From NCBI GenBank assembly GCA_964449985.1, contig CAYVCG010000002.1:1-58729 (forward strand): a DNA stretch of 58,729 nt, written 5' to 3'. The stretch is from CAYVCG01 sp964449985. Its GTDB lineage: Bacteria > Bacillota > Clostridia > Lachnospirales > WRAX01. The notes beneath the pieces were generated by a model. The model made no database searches. It worked only from the letters and a program-made list of their open reading frames with translations, and was not told where the DNA came from. The first letter of the stretch is position 1, and every line of letters begins with the position of its first letter. This document shows, piece by piece, positions 53,355 to 58,729 of this stretch. Position numbers and translations under genes: made by a program.

Positions 53355-53876
53355 ATGAACCTATGCGATAAATGCCATAAAAACACCGCCACTGTATATG
53401 TCGAGAGCGTTATAAACGGCGCAAAATCAGAGCATTTTTTATGTCAGGAATGCGCTAATACGCTAGAAGGAAATATCTCATTCGATAATTTTTTAAAAAG
53501 CTTTCTTGATACAATGATTTCATACAAACCCAATTTTTATACAGAATCATCCACAACAACTAAGCATACCGAAGTATGTAACATGTGTGGTATGACGTAT
53601 GAAGAATTTAAGCAGACGAGTCGCTTGGGTTGTGCTGGCTGTTATCAGGCTTTTCGCCCTCAGATGGAGGTTGTCTTGAAAAACATTCAGGTAAGCAATG
53701 TTCATGACGGTAAAATACCGAACAAATCCGGCGCTGTGTTGCTTTATAAAAAAGAGCTAAAATCCCTTAAATCTGCATTAAATAAGGCAATTTCGGATGA
53801 GGAATATGAAGAGGCCGCAAGGCTCCGTGATAGAATAAAAGAGCTTCAAGCAAATAATAATGATAAAGACGTGTAA
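53355..53876 (+). CDS. mcsA: McsA, zinc-finger activator of arginine kinase McsB
   Basis: A 173-aa protein that activates McsB in the ClpC quality-control system. Two paired zinc sites are visible, CDKCHKN..CQECAN at the start and CNMCGM..CAGCYQAF around residues 75-98. The C-terminal UVR motif is in KAISDEEYEEAARLRDRIKEL. The ATG follows AAGGAGG. It opens the mcsA-mcsB-clpC operon behind the CIRCE-like operator, in the place usually held by ctsR. Confidence 0.93.
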   Translation: MNLCDKCHKNTATVYVESVINGAKSEHFLCQECANTLEGNISFDNFLKSFLDTMISYKPNFYTESSTTTKHTEVCNMCGMTYEEFKQTSRLGCAGCYQAFRPQMEVVLKNIQVSNVHDGKIPNKSGAVLLYKKELKSLKSALNKAISDEEYEEAARLRDRIKELQANNNDKDV

Positions 53877-53930
53877 TATAACCAAAATATGTCAATGCTT
53901 AGACAGAAAACACAAAAAGGAGGCAGTTCT

Positions 53931-54977
53931 ATGTACAATCAAAAATGGTACGAATCGCCTTTTTCAGATGATTCGCCAATAATATCAAGCAGAGTGCGGT
54001 TTGCAAGAAATCTAAAAAAATATAATTTCCCATCAAGGCTTCCTGCCGACCGTGCAAAAATGCTTATAAATGAAGTAACTTCATCTATAAAAAACGACGC
54101 CGTTTCCATAGCGGATAGCTTTGAAAAAATAGATATAAACTCCCTAACGCAAATTCAGCTAAACTCATTAATGGAAAATCATATAATAAGCCCTGAGTTT
54201 GTAAATACTAAACAAGAAAAAGCCGTGTTAGTAAACAACGACCATTCTGTTGGAATAATGATAAATGAAGAAGATCATATACGGCTTCAAACAATCACGC
54301 CAGGGGATAAAATTGACGATGCCTTTAATCTCGCCAACAACATAGACAATCTTATAGAAGAGTCTGTCGAATACGCTTTTGATGATGTGTTCGGTTATCT
54401 AACCGCCTGCCCCACAAATACAGGAACGGCTATGCGTTCATCATTTATGCTGCATATCCCTGCGCTGGAAATGACGGGGCAACTTATGAATGTTATTCAA
54501 ACCGTGAATAAATTCGGTATGACTATACGTGGCATATACGGCGAAGGTAGTAAATCTTCCGGCAATATATATCAGATTTCCAACCAGATAACGCTAGGAA
54601 AATCGGAAGAAGAGATAATCGCTGTTTTAAAAAATCTTACAGCGCAAATTATAGAGCAGGAAAAGGTTTTGCGTAATAACTTGCTTGCAGATAAAACAAA
54701 ATCCATGGAAAACAAAATATACCGCTCTTATGGTGTTTTGTCATACTGCAAGAAGATTGATACAAAGGAAGCTATGCTTATGCTTTCTGATATTCGTTTT
54801 GGGTTTAATGAAGGTATTTTGAACCTTCCCCACCCCAAAAAAACAATTTATAATATTATGATGAATATCCAACCCGGAAATTTACAAAGGCGCGCCGGAA
54901 GAAATTTAAACGAAATTGAAATGGAAACTATGCGCGCTGAATATATACAGCAATGTTTAAAAGAAACCAACAGTTAA
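53931..54977 (+). CDS. mcsB: Protein arginine kinase McsB
   Basis: A 348-aa kinase that phosphorylates arginines and marks proteins for ClpCP. The phosphagen-kinase fold shows SSRVRFARNL, the catalytic cysteine in ACPTNTGTAMRSSFM (near residue 160), and IYGEGSKSSGNIYQISNQ with its arginine-substrate loop. The ATG at 53931 follows AAGGAGG by 7 bases; the longer in-frame reading is unlikely. It sits 54 bases after mcsA and 12 before clpC. Confidence 0.96.
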   Translation: MYNQKWYESPFSDDSPIISSRVRFARNLKKYNFPSRLPADRAKMLINEVTSSIKNDAVSIADSFEKIDINSLTQIQLNSLMENHIISPEFVNTKQEKAVLVNNDHSVGIMINEEDHIRLQTITPGDKIDDAFNLANNIDNLIEESVEYAFDDVFGYLTACPTNTGTAMRSSFMLHIPALEMTGQLMNVIQTVNKFGMTIRGIYGEGSKSSGNIYQISNQITLGKSEEEIIAVLKNLTAQIIEQEKVLRNNLLADKTKSMENKIYRSYGVLSYCKKIDTKEAMLMLSDIRFGFNEGILNLPHPKKTIYNIMMNIQPGNLQRRAGRNLNEIEMETMRAEYIQQCLKETNS

Positions 54978-54989
54978 AGGAGGATACAT

Positions 54990-57440
54990 ATGAAAGGAAA
55001 CTTTACGGAAAAAGCAAGGGAAGCAATTCAACTTTCCCATAAAATAGCGATAGAAATGGGTCATAGTTATATCGGAACAGAGCATTTGCTTTTAGGTCTT
55101 TTAGGCGCGGGTGAATCTGTTGCTTCAAAGGCTTTGGAAAGCCAGAAGGTAACTTATAACATTATTAAGCAAAAAGTTATGGAATTGTCCGGCAGTTTGC
55201 AGGATATGTTTAACCCTAGCCAACCTCAGGCATACACACCAAGAACAAAACGCATTTTTGAAAACAGCTTTGACGAGGCAAGACGGCTCAATTCTGGCTA
55301 TATAGGAACAGAGCATCTGTTGATTGCGCTTTTAAAGGAGCAGGATTCTATAGCTGTTCGCCTTATGGTTGATATGGGAGCTAATCTACAAAAAATCTAT
55401 GACGAAATATTGGCTCTTATCGGCGAAGGAGAGAAACCAAGCAGCCCCGGGCTGAATAAAAAAGGCATAAATAAAGGCTTTAACCAACGCACCACAACCC
55501 CTACGCTGGATCAATACAGCCGCGATTTTACAAAGCTTGCAGAAGAGCAAAAGTTTGACCCAATCGTCGGCAGAGAAAACGAGATAGAACGCGTTATTCA
55601 AATTTTGTCTAGAAGAACAAAAAACAATCCTTGTTTGGTGGGAGATCCCGGTGTTGGTAAAACGGCTATAGCGGAAGGGCTTGCCCAAAAAATATTTGAA
55701 GGCAATATCCCTGAAACGCTTAAAAACAAACGTATTGTTTCGCTGGATTTATCAGCAATGGTTGCCGGCAGCAAATACCGCGGAGAGTTTGAGGAAAGAA
55801 TTAAAAAGGTTCTTAATGAAGTAAAAGCAGCCGGAAACGTTATTCTTTTCCTTGACGAGCTTCATACGATTATCGGAGCCGGAGGAGCAGAAGGCGCAAT
55901 AGACGCATCCAACATCTTAAAACCATCGCTAGCCCGTGGCGAAATACAGCTTATCGGTGCGACAACTCTAAATGAATATAGAAAGGATATTGAAAAAGAT
56001 GCGGCGCTTGAAAGAAGATTCCAGCCCGTTACGGTTTCTGAGCCAAGTGAGGAAGAAGCGGTATCCATGCTTATGGGGCTTCGTGATAAATACGAAGCTC
56101 ACCACAACGTGACCATTACCGATGATGCTATTAAAGCGGCAGTAAGGCTCTCAGCAAGATATATAACAGACAGGTTTTTGCCTGATAAAGCTATCGACCT
56201 TATTGATGAAGCATCCTCAAAAGTCCGGCTTAAAACATACACAGCTCCGCCGGAGATAAAAACCCTTGAAGAAAAATTGTCTGCCCTAGAAAAAGAAAAG
56301 GAATCTGCAATAAAAACAGAAGCCTTTGAAAAAGCAGGTAAAATCAAAGCACAACAGGATACGCTAACTGCTAAGCTTGAAAAAATTAAAAAGAAATGGG
56401 AAGATAAAAACAGCTCCACTCATCACACTGTTGACGATGAGGACATCGCAAACATTGTCTCCAGCTGGACGTCTGTGCCTGTCCAAAAATTAAAGCAAGA
56501 GGAAAGTGAACGCCTGATTAACCTTGAAGAAACACTTCACAAAAGGATAATCGGCCAAGATGAAGCCGTTTCTTCGATCTCAAAAGCAATACGCCGCGGT
56601 CGTGTCGGGCTTAAAAACCCAAAACGTCCTACAGGCTCATTTCTGTTCCTCGGCCCTACAGGTGTTGGTAAAACAGAGCTTTGCCGTGCTTTAGCAGAGG
56701 TGCTTTTCGGAAACGAAGATGCTTTAATAAGGGTTGATATGTCTGAATATATGGAGAAGCACAGCGTCTCTAAAATGATTGGTTCTCCTCCGGGATATGT
56801 CGGTTATGACGAGGGTGGCCAGCTAAGTGAAAAAATCAGGAGAAAACCTTATTCCGTTCTTCTCTTTGACGAGATAGAAAAAGCCCATCCAGACGTATTC
56901 AACATTCTTTTGCAGGTTCTTGATGACGGACATATAACTGATGCTCAGGGCAGAAAGGTAGACTTCAAAAACACCGTTATCATCATGACATCAAATGCCG
57001 GAGCAAGAAATATCATAGAACCGAAGCGTCTTGGCTTTATGTCCGAAGAGGATGAGAAAAAGACGTATAACGATATGAAAAAGAACGTTATGGATGAAGT
57101 AAAGCGTATGTTTAAGCCAGAGTTTATTAACAGAATCGATGATATCATTGTTTTCCACCAATTGGACAAACAACATATCGGCAAAATAGCAAAGCATATG
57201 CTTGCTGAAACCGCAGACCGTGTGTTGCAAACGATGAATATTACTGTAAACTATTCCGATGCCGCTTTAGAATATATATCCAAGGAAGGTTACGACCCGC
57301 TTTATGGTGCTCGCCCTCTTCGCCGTGTTATTAGTACAAAAATAGAGGATTTGCTTGCGGAAAGTATTTTGGAAGGCAAATATAAAAACGGCGATACAGT
57401 AAATATAGATATGGAAGATGGAAAAATTATTTTGAAGTAA
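54990..57440 (+). CDS. clpC: ATP-dependent unfoldase ClpC
   Basis: An 816-aa AAA+ protein with two N-domain repeats (about 1-140; EHLLLGLL and EHLLIALL). The first ATPase domain has Walker A GDPGVGKT near residue 218. A middle domain with a UVR-like coiled coil (about 415-470) is followed by the second ATPase domain with GPTGVGKTE near residue 555. ClpP-binding loop LGF is in PKRLGFMSEE. The short middle domain distinguishes ClpC from ClpB. It closes the mcsA-mcsB-clpC operon and is followed by a hairpin at 57495-57523. Confidence 0.97.
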   Translation: MKGNFTEKAREAIQLSHKIAIEMGHSYIGTEHLLLGLLGAGESVASKALESQKVTYNIIKQKVMELSGSLQDMFNPSQPQAYTPRTKRIFENSFDEARRLNSGYIGTEHLLIALLKEQDSIAVRLMVDMGANLQKIYDEILALIGEGEKPSSPGLNKKGINKGFNQRTTTPTLDQYSRDFTKLAEEQKFDPIVGRENEIERVIQILSRRTKNNPCLVGDPGVGKTAIAEGLAQKIFEGNIPETLKNKRIVSLDLSAMVAGSKYRGEFEERIKKVLNEVKAAGNVILFLDELHTIIGAGGAEGAIDASNILKPSLARGEIQLIGATTLNEYRKDIEKDAALERRFQPVTVSEPSEEEAVSMLMGLRDKYEAHHNVTITDDAIKAAVRLSARYITDRFLPDKAIDLIDEASSKVRLKTYTAPPEIKTLEEKLSALEKEKESAIKTEAFEKAGKIKAQQDTLTAKLEKIKKKWEDKNSSTHHTVDDEDIANIVSSWTSVPVQKLKQEESERLINLEETLHKRIIGQDEAVSSISKAIRRGRVGLKNPKRPTGSFLFLGPTGVGKTELCRALAEVLFGNEDALIRVDMSEYMEKHSVSKMIGSPPGYVGYDEGGQLSEKIRRKPYSVLLFDEIEKAHPDVFNILLQVLDDGHITDAQGRKVDFKNTVIIMTSNAGARNIIEPKRLGFMSEEDEKKTYNDMKKNVMDEVKRMFKPEFINRIDDIIVFHQLDKQHIGKIAKHMLAETADRVLQTMNITVNYSDAALEYISKEGYDPLYGARPLRRVISTKIEDLLAESILEGKYKNGDTVNIDMEDGKIILK

Positions 57441-57494
57441 GGCGGAATAACGCAAGAGATTTGCAGTGTGTAATAAGACTATTAAAATTCTTAG

Positions 57495-57523
57495 TTGGGG
57501 AAGCTTGAAAAAAGTTTCCCCAA
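57495..57523 (+). terminator. Palindrome/terminator after clpC, second copy of the GGGAA-CTT element
   Basis: TTGGGGAAGCTT and AAGTTTCCCCAA form a 12-bp stem with one G-U, then AGTTTTATAA. Same pattern as 23005-23036. It may end the clp transcript, though the T-run is short. Confidence 0.6.
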
Positions 57524-57557
57524 AGTTTTATAAAATACATACAAAAGGAAAATTATA

Positions 57558-58729
57558 ATGAATACTAACGAAGCCATATCATTAATAAAACAATGCTTAA
57601 CCGATAAACCACTAAAAAAAATAACATTCAGCTCTCCTTTGGATAAGCAGCAAAATCCATATTTTAAAATAACCGCGGAACCTAAACAAAACTCTGCCGG
57701 AAATATGTTTTTTTATCAATTTTCGCTATATTACGAAACAAAGATAAAGCACGAGAATTTTTACAATTTAGATGATGCATTCGAAAAAATCTCAGATTGC
57801 TTAAACAAAGGTTACAAGCAAACGGATATAGTTCTTTTCGGCGAAAATATAAAAATCCTTATGAATAAGACAAAAAATTGCAAGCTAATACGTTCGGGGA
57901 ATAATGAAACAGTGCCCCAATCTCCAGAATACCATGACTTACAAAAAAATTATATCTTCAAAGAAAACACACCGATCCCCTGGCTTATTAGTCTTGGCGT
58001 TATGGATAACAGCGGGCGCGTCACCGCAAAATATCAAAAAAAATTTCGCCAGCTTAATAAATTTATAGAAATCGTTGATAGCGTTTCAGAATTTATTCCT
58101 GATAATGGCGAGATTATAGACGTCGGTTGCGGAAAATCATATTTGACGTTTGCCCTTTACTATTATTTAAACGTTATAAAAAGCAAGAATATATCTATAA
58201 CAGGACTTGATCTTAAACAGGATGTCGTCGCGAACTGCCAAAGGCTTGCAAATATATTCGGTTTTGACCGTCTAAAATTCATTTCAGCAGATATTAAAGA
58301 TTATAAACACCACTCAAATCATGTAGATATGGTTGTAACCCTCCATGCCTGCGACACAGCAACCGATTATGCACTGTATGGAGCTGTCAAATGGGGTGCA
58401 AAGATTATTCTGTCGGTTCCATGCTGTCAGCACGAACTTTTTGCTCAAATTAAAAACGATGCCATGAACCCGCTCTTAAAACACGGCATTTTAAAAGAAC
58501 GCTTCTCCGCGTTATTGACTGATGCTTTGCGTGCAGAGCTTTTGGAAGCCGCCGGCTATAGATGCAACGTTATTGAGTTTATAGACATGGAGCATACGCC
58601 GAAGAATATTATGATTAAAGCCGTTAGAAATCAAAATATACAAAAAAATAAACATTTTGATTCATTTCTAACTATGAAACAGATGTTTAGCGCAGAGCCT
58701 ACGCTTTATAAGCTTCTGCTAAATGACGG
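57558..58729 (+). CDS. SAM-dependent methyltransferase (Methyltransf_32 / METTL25-like), 3' end cut by the window
   Basis: The reading frame starts at ATG 57558 (AAAGGA 8 bases before) and is open to the window's end, giving about 390 residues. The N-terminal 170 residues are unrecognised. The class I methyltransferase core begins near EIIDVGCGKSYLTFALYYYL, which binds SAM, then GLDLKQDVVANCQRL. VTLHACDTATDYAL and SVPCCQHEL are features of the PF13679 group. Substrate unknown, possibly RNA by analogy. The gene is 117 bases after clpC and separated by the hairpin, so independent expression is possible. The C-terminus is missing. Confidence 0.85.
   Translation, partial: MNTNEAISLIKQCLTDKPLKKITFSSPLDKQQNPYFKITAEPKQNSAGNMFFYQFSLYYETKIKHENFYNLDDAFEKISDCLNKGYKQTDIVLFGENIKILMNKTKNCKLIRSGNNETVPQSPEYHDLQKNYIFKENTPIPWLISLGVMDNSGRVTAKYQKKFRQLNKFIEIVDSVSEFIPDNGEIIDVGCGKSYLTFALYYYLNVIKSKNISITGLDLKQDVVANCQRLANIFGFDRLKFISADIKDYKHHSNHVDMVVTLHACDTATDYALYGAVKWGAKIILSVPCCQHELFAQIKNDAMNPLLKHGILKERFSALLTDALRAELLEAAGYRCNVIEFIDMEHTPKNIMIKAVRNQNIQKNKHFDSFLTMKQMFSAEPTLYKLLLND

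Noticed and set aside
1..58729. CRISPR array, prophage, rRNA or tRNA genes
   Set aside because: No regularly spaced repeats, phage genes, or rRNA/tRNA-like sequences were seen on either strand.

Overview
The window is AT-rich and reads as the chromosome of an anaerobic, probably spore-forming low-GC Gram-positive (class Clostridia). The reasons are an rnfCDGEAB operon, a formate-tetrahydrofolate ligase plus FolD pair, a butanol-type iron alcohol dehydrogenase, a FtsK/SpoIIIE-type translocase, a CotS-like coat-kinase relative, mcsA-mcsB-clpC, ECF transporter genes, GGAGG-type ribosome binding sites and frequent TTG/GTG starts. Three runs of N (100, 100 and 10 bases) show a draft scaffold. They cut recA near its 3' end, ftsK near its 5' end, and an intergenic tandem repeat. 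Most of the window is ordinary core genome, with no phage, transposase or CRISPR array.

Layout. 1-1300: a small accessory patch with an unrecognised 89-aa protein, a 60-bp partial duplication of its gene, and a YdeI/OmdA protein. 1361-8894: rpoB-rpoC on the minus strand without rplJ-rplL in front, with a strong promoter about 200 bases upstream. 9196-14103: minus-strand envelope genes (Pr6Pr-type membrane protein, PEGA protein, CotS-like protein, LCP ligase). 14341-17406: thrS and a rhomboid protease on the plus strand. 17493-31660: one long minus-strand run, ftsK-fhs-folD-rimO-adh-pgsA-cinA-recA-recX-MFS-TPR, with a good promoter just upstream of the reconstructed ftsK start. 32033-34434: purK-purE and an XRE regulator. 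34435-35056: a gene-free stretch with two tandem copies of a probably structured RNA. 35057-39845: an ABC ATPase, a CARDB-like surface protein and a MacB-type permease. 39943-45712: a GHKL ATPase and the complete Rnf operon. 45937-48161: a diguanylate cyclase and a split DUF318-type permease. 48361-51700: ecfA1-ecfA2-ecfT-truA. 51746-57440: a TIM-barrel protein, a zinc-ribbon protein and mcsA-mcsB-clpC behind a CIRCE-like operator. 57558-end: a truncated SAM methyltransferase.

How the parts fit. Rnf couples ferredoxin and NAD to an ion gradient. Fhs and FolD carry one-carbon units, and the alcohol dehydrogenase is a sink for reductant, which together suit a fermentative or acetogen-like anaerobe. 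recA/recX/ftsK and mcsAB-clpC cover DNA repair, chromosome translocation and protein quality control.

Most worth a second look: the tandem repeat at 34543-34869, whose copies differ by changes that mostly keep predicted stems and which ends in a terminator; the candidate small RNA opposite the rpoBC promoter; the HrcA-type operator in front of a clp operon that lacks ctsR; and the ABC/CARDB/permease trio with methionine-rich segments. None is proven by sequence alone.
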